Shown in pieces: positions 30,789 to 41,309 of a DNA stretch of 64,000 bases; the stretch's first letter is position 1, and each line of letters begins with the position of its first letter. Source of the DNA: Rodentibacter genomosp. 2. Its GTDB lineage: Bacteria > Pseudomonadota > Gammaproteobacteria > Enterobacterales > Pasteurellaceae. Below the pieces are notes generated by a model. That model had not been told where the DNA came from, made no database searches, and worked only from the letters and a program-made list of their open reading frames with translations. Location of the stretch: contig MLHP01000017.1 of the NCBI GenBank assembly GCA_001999425.1, positions 1-64,000 of the forward strand, read 5' to 3'. The position numbers and the translations under genes were made by a program.

Positions 30789-32648
30789 TTATAGCGTTTC
30801 CATCTCCGATACATTCTTACCGGTTAAGGCTCGATTAATACTGGCATTCATTCGTCTTGCGGCAAATTCTTGCGTTGCAACATCTAAGGCTTTAATAGCT
30901 TGTGCGATGGCATTACGATCAACACCTTGTTTTACCTCCACTAATTGCTTCAACACTGCTTCAATATGATGAAATTCTTCAGTACTCAGCAATTCCGAGC
31001 CGTCTGCCTGTAATGCAACAATCACACTCTCAATCACACGCTCTGCTTCTACGCGTTGCTCCGCTAGTTCACGTGCCTGCAAATCCTCTTGCGCATGGTC
31101 AAAAGAAGATTTAATCATTGCCGTCACTTCTTCATCAGTTAAACCATAAGAAGGTTTAATTTGAATAGATGCCTGCACCTTGGTGGATTTTTCCATCGCA
31201 GTTACACTTAACAAACCATCGGCATCCACTTGATACGTCACCCGAATATGTGCTGCCCCGGCCGCCATTGGCGGAATACCACGTAAGGTAAAACGCCCGA
31301 GTGAACGACAATCCGCCACTAACTCACGTTCACCTTGCACTACATGCACTGTCATTGCCGTTTGTCCGTCTTTAAAGGTGGTAAATTCTTGTGCGAGGGC
31401 GACAGGAATGGTGGTGTTGCGCGGAATGATTTTTTCCACCAATCCCCCCATAGTTTCAATACCAAGTGAAAGTGGCACCACATCGAGTAGTAACATATTC
31501 GCATCGGTTTTATTACCGACTAAAATATCCGCTTGAATCGCTGCACCCAGTGCAACCACTTTATCCGGATCAATGGATGTTAATGGTGTTTTACCAAAAA
31601 ATTCTCCCACTTGCTCACGAACATAGGGCACTCGCGTTGAACCACCGACCATCACTACATTTTGAATTTCATCCGCATCCACATTGGCATCTTTTAACGC
31701 ACGCCGACAAGCGAATAAAGAACGTTTTACCAACGGATGAACTAATTCGTTAAATTGTTCACGTGTTATTGTAATAGAAAAATCTTGCCAAGAAACGACC
31801 GCACTTTCAGCCTTACTCAAGGTAATTTTAGCTTGACTGGCAAGGGTTAGCAGCTCACGTTGTTGATTAACATTTTGTGGTTGAAATTGCGTTTGTGTTA
31901 TCACCCAATCGACAATGCAATGGTCAAAGTCATCACCACCCAATGCAGTATCGCCACCGGTCGCCAGTACCTCAAACACGCCCTTAGACAAACGTAAGAT
32001 AGAAATATCAAAAGTACCGCCACCTAAATCATAAACAGCAATAATGCCTTCTTGACCACTATCTAAACCGTACGCCACCGCTGCAGCAGTAGGTTCATTC
32101 AGTAAGCGCAATACATTCAGACCGGCCAAACGTGCCGCATCTTTTGTGCTTTGGCGTTGAGCATCGTCAAAATAGGCAGGAACGGTAATCACTACTCCCG
32201 AAAGCGCTTTATCAAGACGCTGTTCTGCGATACGGTTTAAGTGTGCCAAAATATCGGCAGAAACTTCTATAGGACTTTTTTTTCCTTGATTTGTAATGAT
32301 TAATGGCAAGCCATTTTCACTCGCCACAAAATCATAAGGCATATTCGGATAACGTGTCTGTACATCTACCAAGCTGCGTCCAATCAAGCGTTTCGCAGAA
32401 ATTATAGTACTTTTAGGATCGCTTGATGCTTGAGCAAAGGCTTCCACTCCCACTTGTTTTTCATTTTTACCATAATGAACCACTGAAGGAATCAAACTAC
32501 TCTCTTGTTCATCATTTAAAATCACGGCTTGACCGCTTCTAACCGTCGCAATCAAAGAGTTGGTTGTACCTAAATCAATGCCTACCGCCAAACGATGTTG
32601 ATGGGGGGCTGGTGTTTGCCCCGGTTCTGCAATTTGTAATAATGCCAT
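30789..32648 (-). CDS. hscA: Fe-S assembly chaperone HscA (Hsp70)
   Basis: Specialised Hsp70 that releases clusters from IscU together with HscB. It has the ATPase start [14 protein letters not shown], the [17 protein letters not shown] phosphate loop, and a substrate-binding domain; total 619 residues. The C-terminal lid lacks the EEVD-type ends of general Hsp70s. A DUF2625 gene separates it from its J-protein partner hscB, which is unusual. Confidence 0.97.
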   Translation of the reverse strand: MALLQIAEPGQTPAPHQHRLAVGIDLGTTNSLIATVRSGQAVILNDEQESSLIPSVVHYGKNEKQVGVEAFAQASSDPKSTIISAKRLIGRSLVDVQTRYPNMPYDFVASENGLPLIITNQGKKSPIEVSADILAHLNRIAEQRLDKALSGVVITVPAYFDDAQRQSTKDAARLAGLNVLRLLNEPTAAAVAYGLDSGQEGIIAVYDLGGGTFDISILRLSKGVFEVLATGGDTALGGDDFDHCIVDWVITQTQFQPQNVNQQRELLTLASQAKITLSKAESAVVSWQDFSITITREQFNELVHPLVKRSLFACRRALKDANVDADEIQNVVMVGGSTRVPYVREQVGEFFGKTPLTSIDPDKVVALGAAIQADILVGNKTDANMLLLDVVPLSLGIETMGGLVEKIIPRNTTIPVALAQEFTTFKDGQTAMTVHVVQGERELVADCRSLGRFTLRGIPPMAAGAAHIRVTYQVDADGLLSVTAMEKSTKVQASIQIKPSYGLTDEEVTAMIKSSFDHAQEDLQARELAEQRVEAERVIESVIVALQADGSELLSTEEFHHIEAVLKQLVEVKQGVDRNAIAQAIKALDVATQEFAARRMNASINRALTGKNVSEMETL

Positions 32649-32671
32649 ATATTTCTTTCTATTTTTATTCG

Positions 32672-33358
32672 TTATGCCACAGAGTATGCCATGTCAAATT
32701 TTTCTTTTTCAGCAAAACAAGCGTTATAGTGGGTTTCAATATTCACTTCACGTTTTTGGCGTAAGCTGATTACAGTCATTTTGTCTTCACTTAGCTCCGG
32801 TGTGAATACAAACACTTGATTACCATCAAGCTGTTTCACATCTTCTTGCCAATTTTGCCAAAATAAATCTTGGTAGAATGCCTCTAAATTGCCATTTAAT
32901 GCCCAAGCTAAAAATTCGGTATAAGTAAAATTTAGATTATGCCAAGTTAAGTCTTTTGGTGAAAAATAATAAATTTTGCCGAGCGCTTCACCTAGAGAGC
33001 CACCGTTTAAAGCAAAATAACCCCCAATAACATCATCCGCCACTAATAAATATTTAGGTTTTTCACCTGATTTTTGGAATGATTTGCTGAAATTCCAATC
33101 CATTAAACCGCGTGGCAATTTAAAGCTACCGGATCCCAAAATCCGTAACCAACCGTAATGAATGAGAATACCGCCTGCTTCATAAATTACCGCTCCTATT
33201 GGGGATGAGGTCGGCATTTGCATCGTAAACAGTTCTCGTTCGGCACTGGCTTGATCTTTTTTGATAACCTGGCAATCATTGCGTGCTTGAACGATCCATT
33301 GGGAAAGGATTGGCCAAGCGGAATTTTCCTGAGAAGTTAATTGTTCAATGGTTTGCAT
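32672..33358 (-). CDS. DUF2625 family protein inserted in the isc operon
   Basis: 228-residue soluble protein without signal peptide or membrane span. The sequence pattern fits DUF2625 as I remember it: an N-terminal [12 protein letters not shown], then [37 protein letters not shown], an [14 protein letters not shown] segment and [20 protein letters not shown]. Function is unknown. It lies in the same direction between hscB and hscA with gaps of 44 and 23 bases, so it is probably co-transcribed. No cysteine-rich cluster motif is visible, so a direct role in Fe-S assembly is not shown. Confidence 0.8.
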   Translation of the reverse strand: MQTIEQLTSQENSAWPILSQWIVQARNDCQVIKKDQASAERELFTMQMPTSSPIGAVIYEAGGILIHYGWLRILGSGSFKLPRGLMDWNFSKSFQKSGEKPKYLLVADDVIGGYFALNGGSLGEALGKIYYFSPKDLTWHNLNFTYTEFLAWALNGNLEAFYQDLFWQNWQEDVKQLDGNQVFVFTPELSEDKMTVISLRQKREVNIETHYNACFAEKEKFDMAYSVA

Positions 33359-33402
33359 AATTTATGGAGATATCGCTAAGTTCGAGCAATTTTCATTGTA
33401 CT

Positions 33403-33924
33403 TTAAAACGTAAATAGGTGCTCTTCTACACGTTCAATTTCTTCGGTTAGTTTACGCGTAAAACGTAATTTATCACATAACTGTGAGGCTTTTTCCCATT
33501 GTTGGGAGCGTAATGTATCAGAAAGAGCGGTTAATAATTGCAATGTTTCTTGCTTAATTTCTTTTGCAAAATTATCTAACGCCGCTTCATCTTTTTGATT
33601 TTCTAAGTTTTCCAATCGTTCACGCCACTGTAACTGTTGCATTAAAAACGCCACATCTTGCACACTTTTCTGTTCAAGATCTTTTTGTTCTCCGGTATTA
33701 ATTGAGATAATTGCTTCGGCTCGTAAAATAGGATCTTTTAACGTTTTTAAGGCATCATTCACTTCTGTTGATTTCTGTATCGCAATACGTTGCTCAACAG
33801 CACTTGAAGAAACAAAATTATCAGGATGCAAGTTTTTTTGCATCTCTAAATAACGTATATTTAAATTTTGCATATCAAGCTGAAAATCAACCGGTAAATT
33901 AAAAATTTCAAAGGGATTTAACAT
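33403..33924 (-). CDS. hscB: Fe-S assembly co-chaperone HscB
   Basis: J-domain protein that delivers IscU to HscA. The HPD motif (KNLHPDNF) lies near residue 38 in the N-terminal J domain, followed by a three-helix C-terminal domain that binds IscU. Length 173. It follows iscA by 23 bases. Confidence 0.96.
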   Translation of the reverse strand: MLNPFEIFNLPVDFQLDMQNLNIRYLEMQKNLHPDNFVSSSAVEQRIAIQKSTEVNDALKTLKDPILRAEAIISINTGEQKDLEQKSVQDVAFLMQQLQWRERLENLENQKDEAALDNFAKEIKQETLQLLTALSDTLRSQQWEKASQLCDKLRFTRKLTEEIERVEEHLFTF

Positions 33925-33947
33925 TATTCTTACTTTAACCTAAAGTG

Positions 33948-34271
33948 TTAAACGTGAAAACTTTCACCACAACCACAAGATTCTTTCACATTTGGATTAT
34001 TATATTTAAAGCCTTCATTTAGCCCTTCTTTTACATAATCCAACTCAATACCATTGAGATACACTAAACTTTTCGGATCGATAATCACCTTCACACCGTG
34101 TTGTTCAAAGACTTGATCTTCCTCATTTAATATATCGACAAATTCCAGCACATACGCCAAACCTGAACAACCGGATGTTTTCACGCCTAGGCGTAAACCT
34201 ATCCCCTTACCTCGATTATCCAAAAAAGCTTTAACACGTTGTGCCGCTTTTTCTGTTAATGTTATGCTCAT
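33948..34271 (-). CDS. iscA: Iron-sulfur assembly protein IscA
   Basis: A-type carrier for Fe-S clusters. The three conserved cysteines are in [10 protein letters not shown] and [10 protein letters not shown] chose the ATG at 34271 ([10 protein letters not shown], 107 residues), which matches E. coli IscA and has GGGGA just upstream; a TTG four codons earlier would use that ribosome site as coding sequence. An uptake-sequence hairpin lies between it and iscU. Confidence 0.97.
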   Translation of the reverse strand: MSITLTEKAAQRVKAFLDNRGKGIGLRLGVKTSGCSGLAYVLEFVDILNEEDQVFEQHGVKVIIDPKSLVYLNGIELDYVKEGLNEGFKYNNPNVKESCGCGESFHV

Positions 34272-34292
34272 GATTTTCCCCAAAAATCGGTA

Positions 34293-34320
34293 AAAGTGCG
34301 GTTAAAACCAACCGCACTTT
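34293..34320 (-). repeat. Uptake-sequence hairpin between iscU and iscA
   Basis: AAAGTGCGGTT and AACCGCACTTT pair over 11 bp with a six-base loop, 22 bases upstream of the iscA start. On the transcribed strand it is followed by TTTTACC, so it resembles a weak terminator or an RNA-stabilising stem inside the operon. Confidence 0.75.
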
Positions 34321-34323
34321 CCA

Positions 34324-34707
34324 TTATTTGCCTTGTTTTGCTTTATAATCGGCAATCGCTGCTTTGATAGCATCTTCTGCTAAAATCGAACAGTGAACTT
34401 TCACCGGAGGAAGCTCTAACTCTTCAGCAATTTGGCTATTTTTAATCGCACCGGCTTCCTCTAGAGATTTGCCTTTCACCCATTCCGTAATAAGTGAACT
34501 TGATGCAATGGCAGAACCACAGCCGTAAGTCTTAAATTTTGCATCTTCAATAATGTTGTTATCATTCACTTTAATTTGTAACTGCATCACGTCACCACAG
34601 GCCGGTGCACCCACCATACCGGTACCGACCGAACTGTCTTTCTTATCCATAGAACCTACATTACGCGGGTTTTCATAATGATCGATTACTTTTTCACTAT
34701 AAGCCAT
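34324..34707 (-). CDS. iscU: Fe-S cluster scaffold IscU
   Basis: Scaffold on which IscS builds [2Fe-2S] clusters. The three cluster cysteines are in GAPACGDVM, TYGCGSAIASS and VHCSILAED, and the LPPVK motif bound by HscA is present at about residues 99-103. Length 127. It lies 71 bases after iscS. Confidence 0.98.
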   Translation of the reverse strand: MAYSEKVIDHYENPRNVGSMDKKDSSVGTGMVGAPACGDVMQLQIKVNDNNIIEDAKFKTYGCGSAIASSSLITEWVKGKSLEEAGAIKNSQIAEELELPPVKVHCSILAEDAIKAAIADYKAKQGK

Positions 34708-34778
34708 TTTAACTTTCCTTTTTTAAATTGAGATAAATGCCGTTTTGATCCGAAATATCGCGAACGGCAAGTGAAATC

Positions 34779-35993
34779 TTAGTGGGCTGACCACTCAATA
34801 GTATTGAGGTCAATTCCTTCTTTAAACATATCCCATAATGGGGATAATGCGCGTAATTTTTCAACTGCACCTTTTACTAAATTAATGGTGTAATCAATTT
34901 CTTCTTCGGTAGTATAACGCCCTAGTGTGAAACGAATCGAACTATGAGCCAATTCATCATTTAAACCTAATGCACGTAATACATAGGACGGTTCAAGACT
35001 TGCAGAAGTACAGGCAGAACCTGATGATACAGCGATGTCACGCAATGCCATCATTAAAGACTCTCCTTCTACATAGTTAAAACTAATGTTTAAATTATTA
35101 TCCAAACGGTGTTCCATTGAACCATTCACATAGGTTTCTTCAATATCTTTTAAACCGTTGTATAAGCGGTCACGAAGTGCTTTTAAACGTGGCATTTCGG
35201 TTGTCATTTGCTCTTTTGCAATTCGATAGGCTTCGCCCATCCCCACAATTTGATGAACCGGCAACGTACCGGAACGCATACCTCGCTCATGGCCGCCACC
35301 ATGGATAATCGCTTCTAAACGCACTCGCGGTTTACGACGGACATACAACGCGCCAATACCTTTAGGTCCATACAATTTATGGCTAGACATAGACATCAAA
35401 TCCACCGGTAATTCAGCAAGATTAATTGCTATCTTACCCACACTTTGAGTTGCATCTACATGAAAAATAGTTTTATTTGCCCGACAAAGTTCCCCGATCG
35501 CTTTAATATCCTGCAATACACCAATTTCATTATTTGCGTGCATAATGGAAACTAAAATCGTATCCAGACGAAGTGCAGCCTTGAATTTTTCCAAATCAAT
35601 TATCCCATCGGATTCCGGCGATAAATATGTTACTTCAAAACCTTCACGCTCTAATTGGCGACAAGTATCCAATACTGCTTTATGTTCTGTTTTACAGGTA
35701 ATAATATGCTTACCTTTGGTTTGGTAGAAATGAGCCGCCCCTTTAATTGCTAAGTTATCGGATTCCGTTGCACCGGATGTGAATACGATTTCGCGAGAAT
35801 CCGCACCGATTAAATCGGCAATTTGATTACGTGCAATATCCACAGCTTCTTCCGCTTGCCAACCAAATTTGTGTGAGCGCGAAGCCGGATTTCCAAACGT
35901 GCCATCAATGGTTAAAAATTCCATCATTTTTTTTGCAACACGTTCATCTACCGGACAGGTTGCAGCATAATCTAAATAAACAGGTAAATTCAT
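34779..35993 (-). CDS. iscS: Cysteine desulfurase IscS
   Basis: PLP enzyme that takes sulfur from cysteine for Fe-S clusters, thiolated tRNA and other uses. The PLP lysine is in [10 protein letters not shown] and the active-site cysteine in [15 protein letters not shown] chose the ATG at 35993 ([12 protein letters not shown], 404 residues) with AGGAG upstream; an ATG six codons earlier runs through the ribosome site. Very close to E. coli IscS. Confidence 0.98.
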   Translation of the reverse strand: MNLPVYLDYAATCPVDERVAKKMMEFLTIDGTFGNPASRSHKFGWQAEEAVDIARNQIADLIGADSREIVFTSGATESDNLAIKGAAHFYQTKGKHIITCKTEHKAVLDTCRQLEREGFEVTYLSPESDGIIDLEKFKAALRLDTILVSIMHANNEIGVLQDIKAIGELCRANKTIFHVDATQSVGKIAINLAELPVDLMSMSSHKLYGPKGIGALYVRRKPRVRLEAIIHGGGHERGMRSGTLPVHQIVGMGEAYRIAKEQMTTEMPRLKALRDRLYNGLKDIEETYVNGSMEHRLDNNLNISFNYVEGESLMMALRDIAVSSGSACTSASLEPSYVLRALGLNDELAHSSIRFTLGRYTTEEEIDYTINLVKGAVEKLRALSPLWDMFKEGIDLNTIEWSAH

Positions 35994-36052
35994 TTTCACT
36001 CCTAAAATCATCCCAAATTTGACCGCACTTTAAAATGTGCGACTACTTTCCT

Positions 36053-36508
36053 TTATGGATTCATTAATATTAAATTTTCAAAATCATGATGAGATTGATG
36101 CTTTTGTTCACGCTTACTAACAAGTTCCGCTAAAGTAATTTCATTCAAAAAACTTTCAATACGATTACTTAGGTCTTCCCAAAGAGCATGAGTTAAACAT
36201 TCTTTCCCATTTTGGCAATTTCCTCTACCTAGACATTTTGTCACATGGATATTTTCATTTACTGCAGAAATAATCATTCCTACAGAAATTCTATCGCTTG
36301 GCAATCCAAGCTGATACCCCCCACCAGGTCCACGGACGCTTTTCACTAATCCGTCACGACGCAATTTAGCAAAAAGTTGTTCTAGATAAGATAATGAAAT
36401 ATTTTGACGTTCAGAAATATCAGCAAGACTCACCGGACCAGATTCTGCATTTAGTGCGATATCTAGCACTGCGGTCACCGCATAGCGTCCTTTTGAGGTA
36501 AGTTTCAT
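36053..36508 (-). CDS. iscR: Fe-S cluster-sensing regulator IscR
   Basis: Rrf2-family repressor of the isc operon that senses cluster supply. The N-terminal winged helix ([14 protein letters not shown]) is followed by the cluster ligands in [16 protein letters not shown] (three Cys and one His). Length 151. It is the first gene of the operon and has an IscR-type site in its promoter. Confidence 0.97.
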   Translation of the reverse strand: MKLTSKGRYAVTAVLDIALNAESGPVSLADISERQNISLSYLEQLFAKLRRDGLVKSVRGPGGGYQLGLPSDRISVGMIISAVNENIHVTKCLGRGNCQNGKECLTHALWEDLSNRIESFLNEITLAELVSKREQKHQSHHDFENLILMNP

Positions 36509-36542
36509 AAAGTTTCCTTAAAAAATTGCGCCAATGTTTACA

Positions 36543-36566
36543 TATCTGACCAAAATAATCAACTAT
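36543..36566 (-). promoter_or_regulatory. Candidate iscR promoter with type 1 IscR site
   Basis: On the minus strand ATAGTTGATTATTTTGGTCA closely resembles the E. coli iscR promoter site as I remember it (ATAGTTGACC followed by a TCGG-like half). TTGATT at 36557-36562 can serve as the -35 box. The site overlaps the last codons and stop of trmJ. Confidence 0.55.
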
Positions 36567-37293
36567 CTATCTTGGGCAAATTTAACCGTTTTTCAACCGC
36601 ACTTAGCATACCTTGCAGAATATTTAGCTCATTTTTTTCTATATTCGCACGATTGTATAAACGTCTTAGTTTTTGCATCACCCCTTGATTTTGAATAAAT
36701 CCAAGAGATTGATACAGCTGTTCGGTATGATTAAAAAAATACTCCATATCTTGAAGCGTCACAGACCGGCTTTCTGTCGAATTTTTTGAGACAAGCGACG
36801 AGAAATCCTGATTCTTAGCTAAGTTCGCCATACGCAATTCATAACTAACCAACTGAACAGCCATTGCTAAATTCAATGAAGAATAATCAGGATTAGCAGG
36901 AATCGTTAAGTGATAATGGCATTTTAATAATTCATTATTGTACAATCCCACACGCTCTCGCCCAAAAACAATGGCGACTTTACCATGATGCTTTGCCACT
37001 TTTTCTGCACATGCCCTTGGTTCGATTAATGTGTTTTGTAAATGGCGTAAGCGTGCACTTGTACCAATCACTAAAGAGCAATCAGACACTGCTTCGTCAA
37101 AACTTGACACTATCTTTGCATTATCGACGATATCATCCGCTCCTGCGGCAAGCGCAACAGATTGCTCATCAATAGATTTAGGCGAAACAAGATACAACTG
37201 AGAAAGCCCCATTGTTTTCATCGCTCTTGCCGAAGAGCCAATATTCCCGCTATGTGAGGTTTCGATGAGAACAATTCGAACACGATCAAACAT
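36559..37293 (-). CDS. trmJ: tRNA (cytidine/uridine-32-2'-O)-methyltransferase TrmJ
   Basis: SPOUT-fold enzyme that 2'-O-methylates position 32 of several tRNAs. The knot motifs are visible: NIGSSARAMKTMG near the start, VFGRERVGL, and NPDYSSLNLAMAVQLVSYE. Length 244 is normal. It lies immediately upstream of iscR, as in enterics, and its 3' end carries the iscR promoter. Confidence 0.96.
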   Translation of the reverse strand: MFDRVRIVLIETSHSGNIGSSARAMKTMGLSQLYLVSPKSIDEQSVALAAGADDIVDNAKIVSSFDEAVSDCSLVIGTSARLRHLQNTLIEPRACAEKVAKHHGKVAIVFGRERVGLYNNELLKCHYHLTIPANPDYSSLNLAMAVQLVSYELRMANLAKNQDFSSLVSKNSTESRSVTLQDMEYFFNHTEQLYQSLGFIQNQGVMQKLRRLYNRANIEKNELNILQGMLSAVEKRLNLPKIDS

Positions 37294-37484
37294 TACGCTT
37301 TGCTACCTGATTAAAAACTCGGGGCATTTTATCATAATAACCTTGAATTTAGGTCAAGAATTTCCTTATTTTAAAAATAAAGATTACTTATCAATAAATA
37401 AGAGCCAGGTTTAGTTAGAAAAGGCTCAAATACCAAATACAACGACCAACTAGTAATGAATAAGAGGGTAAGTATAAAATTAGA

Positions 37485-37560
37485 TGGTGGGTCGTGAAGG
37501 ATTCGAACCTTCGACCAACGGATTAAAAGTCCGCTGCTCTACCGACTGAGCTAACGACCC
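37485..37560 (-). tRNA. tRNA-Lys (anticodon TTT)
   Basis: 76-base tRNA with encoded CCA. The anticodon stem CGGAC/GTCCG-type loop reads CTTTTAA, giving anticodon UUU. Acceptor stem GGGTCGT pairs with ACGACCC. It is identical over all 76 bases to the next tRNA-Lys gene. Confidence 0.97.
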
Positions 37561-37580
37561 ATAATGAGATCTATAGGAAG

Positions 37581-37656
37581 TGGTGGGTCGTGAAGGATTC
37601 GAACCTTCGACCAACGGATTAAAAGTCCGCTGCTCTACCGACTGAGCTAACGACCC
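37581..37656 (-). tRNA. tRNA-Lys (anticodon TTT), second copy
   Basis: Identical to the copy at 37485-37560 and separated from it by 20 bases. The two are transcribed together leftward from the promoter at 37679-37706; this copy is first. Confidence 0.97.
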
Positions 37657-37678
37657 ACATCATTTGTAACAGACGCGT

Positions 37679-37706
37679 ATATTACTGATTTTATTTTTCT
37701 ACGCAA
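37679..37706 (-). promoter_or_regulatory. tRNA-Lys promoter
   Basis: TTGCGT and TAATAT are spaced by 16 bases on the minus strand, followed by the GC-rich discriminator ACGCGTC, typical of stable-RNA promoters under stringent control. It ends about 22 bases before the tRNA. Confidence 0.7.
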
Positions 37707-37777
37707 GAAAATTTTTCTATTTTTTATTTAATTGATGGAATAGTCACCAATTTTATAAATATAGGGATAAAAATTTA

Positions 37778-37805
37778 AAAGGTAGAGATCTAAATCTCTA
37801 CCTTT
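37778..37805 (-). terminator. Terminator of the tol-pal operon
   Basis: AAAGGTAGAGAT and ATCTCTACCTTT form a perfect 12-bp stem with a four-base loop, followed on the minus strand by an A/T-rich tail, 23 bases after the pal stop. Confidence 0.85.
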
Positions 37806-37827
37806 AGGAAATCAAATCTATCTAAAA

Positions 37828-38295
37828 TTAGTATGCTAATACAGCACGACGGTTTTTAGAGTATGCAGCTTCGTCATGACCTAATACTGCCGGTTTTTCT
37901 TCACCATAAGAAACCGTTGAAACTTTGCTACCTTCTACACCTTTACCAGCTAGGAAAGATTTAACGGCATCTGCACGACGTTGACCTAAAGCAATGTTGT
38001 ACTCAGGTGTACCACGCTCATCGGTATTACCTTCAACAATCACTTTTGATGCCGGAGTTGCATTTAAGTATGCAGCATGCGCATCTAAGATTTGAACGTA
38101 CTCACCTTCGATATTATATTTGTCAAAACCAAAATATACTGTGTTGTAACGTTGTTGAAGATCTTCAACAGAATAACCACCGAAAGTTTGACCGTTTGTT
38201 GCACCGTTGCCGGCTGCATCGTTATTAGAGGAACTACATGCTGCTAATGCTGCTACAGAACCTGCAACTAATAATGATTTAACAAATTTGTTCAT
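37828..38295 (-). CDS. pal: Peptidoglycan-associated lipoprotein Pal
   Basis: Outer-membrane lipoprotein that holds the outer membrane to peptidoglycan and works with TolB. Signal peptide with lipobox LAAC (cysteine at residue 20), a short Ser/Asn linker, then an OmpA-like domain with the diaminopimelate-binding [19 protein letters not shown]. Length 155. Haemophilus Pal (P6 antigen) has the same layout. Confidence 0.97.
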   Translation of the reverse strand: MNKFVKSLLVAGSVAALAACSSSNNDAAGNGATNGQTFGGYSVEDLQQRYNTVYFGFDKYNIEGEYVQILDAHAAYLNATPASKVIVEGNTDERGTPEYNIALGQRRADAVKSFLAGKGVEGSKVSTVSYGEEKPAVLGHDEAAYSKNRRAVLAY

Positions 38296-38316
38296 TAGAT
38301 TCTCCTAATCACATTT

Positions 38317-39600
38317 TTATTTAGTTAAATATGGAGACCAAGCCGGGAATTTTACTTGGCCATTACTTCCTGGAAGACTCGCTTTAAAACGACCATCTGC
38401 AGAAACTAATTGTAGCACCTTTCCTAATCCTTGGGTAGAACTATAGATAATCATAATACCATTAGGAGAAATACTCGGACTTTCACCTAGGAAAGATGTA
38501 CTTAAAACTTCAGAAGCACCAGTTGCAAGATCTTGTTTAACCACATTGTTATTACCATTGATCATAACAAGCGTTTTACCATCAGCACTAATTTGAGCAC
38601 TACCGCGACCACCAACTAAGGTTACTCCACCACCGTTTGCGCTCATACGATAAACTTGAGGTGAACCGCCTCTATCTGAAGTAAACAAAATTGAGCTGCC
38701 ATCCGGTGACCATGATGGTTCCGTATTATTACCAGATCCACGTGTTAATTGTGTTGGTGTTCCACCATTTGAACTCATCACATAAATATTTAGGGTTCCG
38801 TCTTGCGACGAAGCAAAAGCTAAACGAGAACCATCCAGTGAAAATGCCGGAGCACCATTATGACCTGAAAACGAAGCGACAACTTTGCGAGCACCGGAAC
38901 CTAGATCCTGAACGACTAACTGTGATTTTCTATTTTCAAATGATACATATGCCAAACGTTTACCATCCGGTGACCATGCCGGAGACATAATTGGTTGGGA
39001 ACTACGATTTACTACGAACTGATTATAACCATCGTAATCCGCTACACGTACTTCATAAGGTTGTGAACCACCATTTTTTTGTACCACATAGGCAATACGT
39101 GTTCTGAAAGCACCACGAATGGCTGTCAATTTCTCAAATACTTCGTCACTTACAGTATGCGCACCATAACGTAACCACTTATTCGTTACAGTATAACTGT
39201 TTTGGGCAAGCACCGCCCCCGCATTACCGGATGCGCCAACCGTATCAACAAGCTGATAAGAAATGTTATAACCGCTACCTGTTGCCGTTACTTGACCTAC
39301 CACAACTGCGTCAATACCTAAAGCACTCCAAGCCTCCGGATTGACTTCAGACGCTGAAGTCGGCTTTTGAGGCATTTGAGCCACTGGGATTGGATTAAAT
39401 TTACCACTATTACGTAAATCATCCGCAACTATTTTACCAATATCTTCCGGTGCAGATCCTGCAAATGGCACAACTGCAATTGGACGAGCCCCATCAACAC
39501 CTTCATCAATCACAATACGAACTTCATCTTCTGCAACAGCATTACCTACGAAAGCAAGAACGATTGCAAACACAGCTACAAGCTTTTTAATTAATTTCAT
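38317..39600 (-). CDS. tolB: Tol-Pal system protein TolB
   Basis: Periplasmic beta-propeller protein that links TolA and Pal. A signal peptide ending NAVA precedes an N-terminal alpha/beta domain and six WD40-like blades, seen as repeats of the type [15 protein letters not shown] and [15 protein letters not shown]. Length 427. It lies 21 bases before pal. Confidence 0.97.
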   Translation of the reverse strand: MKLIKKLVAVFAIVLAFVGNAVAEDEVRIVIDEGVDGARPIAVVPFAGSAPEDIGKIVADDLRNSGKFNPIPVAQMPQKPTSASEVNPEAWSALGIDAVVVGQVTATGSGYNISYQLVDTVGASGNAGAVLAQNSYTVTNKWLRYGAHTVSDEVFEKLTAIRGAFRTRIAYVVQKNGGSQPYEVRVADYDGYNQFVVNRSSQPIMSPAWSPDGKRLAYVSFENRKSQLVVQDLGSGARKVVASFSGHNGAPAFSLDGSRLAFASSQDGTLNIYVMSSNGGTPTQLTRGSGNNTEPSWSPDGSSILFTSDRGGSPQVYRMSANGGGVTLVGGRGSAQISADGKTLVMINGNNNVVKQDLATGASEVLSTSFLGESPSISPNGIMIIYSSTQGLGKVLQLVSADGRFKASLPGSNGQVKFPAWSPYLTK

Positions 39601-39644
39601 TTTGTTACCCTTGAGTAAACTGATTAATACTTTCCAAAAATTAA

Positions 39645-40808
39645 TTATTTAATATCAAAATCAATAATTGGTGCTTTATACTTATTGTACACGGCATCAG
39701 ACGGCGCAGCAGGAACTTTTTTTGTTCTTGCAACAGCACTTAACGCGGCAGTACAAATATCTTCCGGACCTGATACTTTTTGATAACCCAAAATCGTACC
39801 ATCTCTGCCTAACTGAATTTTGATACGGCAAACTTTGCCAGCAAAACTAGGATCTTTCAAGAATCGACGCTGAATTTCTCTCTTAATTACACCGGCATAT
39901 TGATCACCAACCTTGCCTCCGTCATCAGCGCCTAATCCAGCACCACTACCTTGAGTTCCCCCTTTATTGGTACTGCCTCCTTTAGAAGCACTACCGCCAC
40001 CAATATTACCGCCATTCATAAAATCATCTAAAGCGGCTTGATCTGCCTTACGTTTCGCAGCAGCCTCAGCGGCAGCTTTCTCTTTAGCTTCTGCTGCGGC
40101 CTTCGCTTTTGCTTCGGCATCAGCTTTAGCTTTTGCCTCAGCTTTTATTTTTGCCTCAGCGGCAGCTCTAGCTTTAGCTTCTAATTCAGCTTTTTGTTTT
40201 TCTTCTGCTTGTTTTTTAGCTTTTTCTTCTGCCTGTTTTTTTGCTCTTTCCGCAGCTGCTTCTGCTGCTTTTTCTTTCGCCTCTTCCGCCTGTTTTGCCG
40301 CTGCAGCTAAACGTTTTGCCTCAGCCTCTGCTTTTAGTTTAGCGGCTTCAGCCATCTGTTTTACCTTCGCTTCTTCTGCCTGTTTTTTTAAGGTTTCCTG
40401 ACGGGCTATTTCTAGTTGTTTCTGTTTTTCCGCTGCCTCTTGTTTCTGACGTTCAATTTCCCTTTGACGCTGAATTTCCTGCTGGCGTTTTAGTTCTTCC
40501 TGTTTTGCAATTTCTTGTTGACGAACATCCTCTTGTTCTATTATCAGTTTCTCTTCAACAACAGGTTCAGGCTTTTTCTGCTTATCAGTTTGACCTTTCT
40601 TCTGCTGTTGGATTCGTCCCCATTCCTGCGCAGCATTTCCGGTATCAACCATAACAGCACCTAATGCATCGCCATCACCTTCTCCACCGCCCATAATCTC
40701 AACGGTTTGATAAAAAGAACTCCAAATTAACAATCCGAACATGACAAGGTGCATTAGGATCGAAATAACAAACGCATTCGCCCCCTTTTTCTGTCGATTA
40801 TTCTGCAC
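39645..40808 (-). CDS. tolA: Tol-Pal system protein TolA
   Basis: Inner-membrane protein spanning the periplasm. One N-terminal membrane helix (about residues 13-33) is followed by a long Ala/Lys/Glu-rich helical domain (about residues 75-260, with repeats such as AEAKAKA), a Gly/Ser linker and a C-terminal globular domain (about residues 295-387) that binds TolB and Pal. Energy comes from TolQR. The repetitive DNA here encodes the helix and is not a separate repeat element. Confidence 0.96.
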   Translation of the reverse strand: MQNNRQKKGANAFVISILMHLVMFGLLIWSSFYQTVEIMGGGEGDGDALGAVMVDTGNAAQEWGRIQQQKKGQTDKQKKPEPVVEEKLIIEQEDVRQQEIAKQEELKRQQEIQRQREIERQKQEAAEKQKQLEIARQETLKKQAEEAKVKQMAEAAKLKAEAEAKRLAAAAKQAEEAKEKAAEAAAERAKKQAEEKAKKQAEEKQKAELEAKARAAAEAKIKAEAKAKADAEAKAKAAAEAKEKAAAEAAAKRKADQAALDDFMNGGNIGGGSASKGGSTNKGGTQGSGAGLGADDGGKVGDQYAGVIKREIQRRFLKDPSFAGKVCRIKIQLGRDGTILGYQKVSGPEDICTAALSAVARTKKVPAAPSDAVYNKYKAPIIDFDIK

Positions 40809-40823
40809 GTGTTACCTACTTTA

Positions 40824-41243
40824 TTAAATTGGGTTTGTCATTAAACCAACCGATTTAATACCTGCCAGATGAAGTAAATTCAACGCTTTAATGACTTCTT
40901 CATAAGGCACTTCTTTTGCACCTCCAACGAGGAACATTGTATTATTGTCTTTATCAAATTCCTGTTTTGATAATTGAGTCACCATTTCTTCCGTTAAACC
41001 TTCTTGACGATCACCCGCAATAGAAAGTGTATATTGACCAACACCAGAGACTTCTAGGATAACAGGGGCTTTATCTTCATTCGATACATTTTGACTTTGC
41101 ACTGAATCGGGAAGTTCAACTTGAACACTTTGGCTAATGATCGGCGCAGTTGCCATAAAAATCAACACCAATACAAGTAAAACATCTAAAAACGGGACAA
41201 TATTAATTTCAGACTTAATTTCTTTACGTGAGCGACGAGCCAT
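40824..41243 (-). CDS. tolR: Tol-Pal system protein TolR
   Basis: ExbD-like protein with one membrane helix containing the proton-carrying aspartate in PFLDVLLVLVLIFMAT, followed by a periplasmic domain. Length 139. It works with TolQ to energise TolA. An uptake-sequence palindrome separates it from tolQ. Confidence 0.97.
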   Translation of the reverse strand: MARRSRKEIKSEINIVPFLDVLLVLVLIFMATAPIISQSVQVELPDSVQSQNVSNEDKAPVILEVSGVGQYTLSIAGDRQEGLTEEMVTQLSKQEFDKDNNTMFLVGGAKEVPYEEVIKALNLLHLAGIKSVGLMTNPI

Positions 41244-41271
41244 ATTTTCCTCTAAAACTTCGCTAAAAATG

Positions 41272-41291
41272 ACCGCACTTTAAAGTGCGGT
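41272..41291. repeat. Perfect uptake-sequence palindrome between tolQ and tolR
   Basis: ACCGCACTTTAAAGTGCGGT is two uptake signals placed head to head without spacer. It lies in the 66-base gap between tolQ and tolR, inside the operon. Followed by TTTT on the transcribed side, it could attenuate or stabilise the message. Confidence 0.75.
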
Positions 41292-41309
41292 TAATTTTCC
41301 TGTTATTTT

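Noticed and set aside
39950..40600. Ala/Lys codon repeats, possibly a tandem repeat element
   Set aside because: They encode the long helical domain of TolA, in frame and without exact DNA units.
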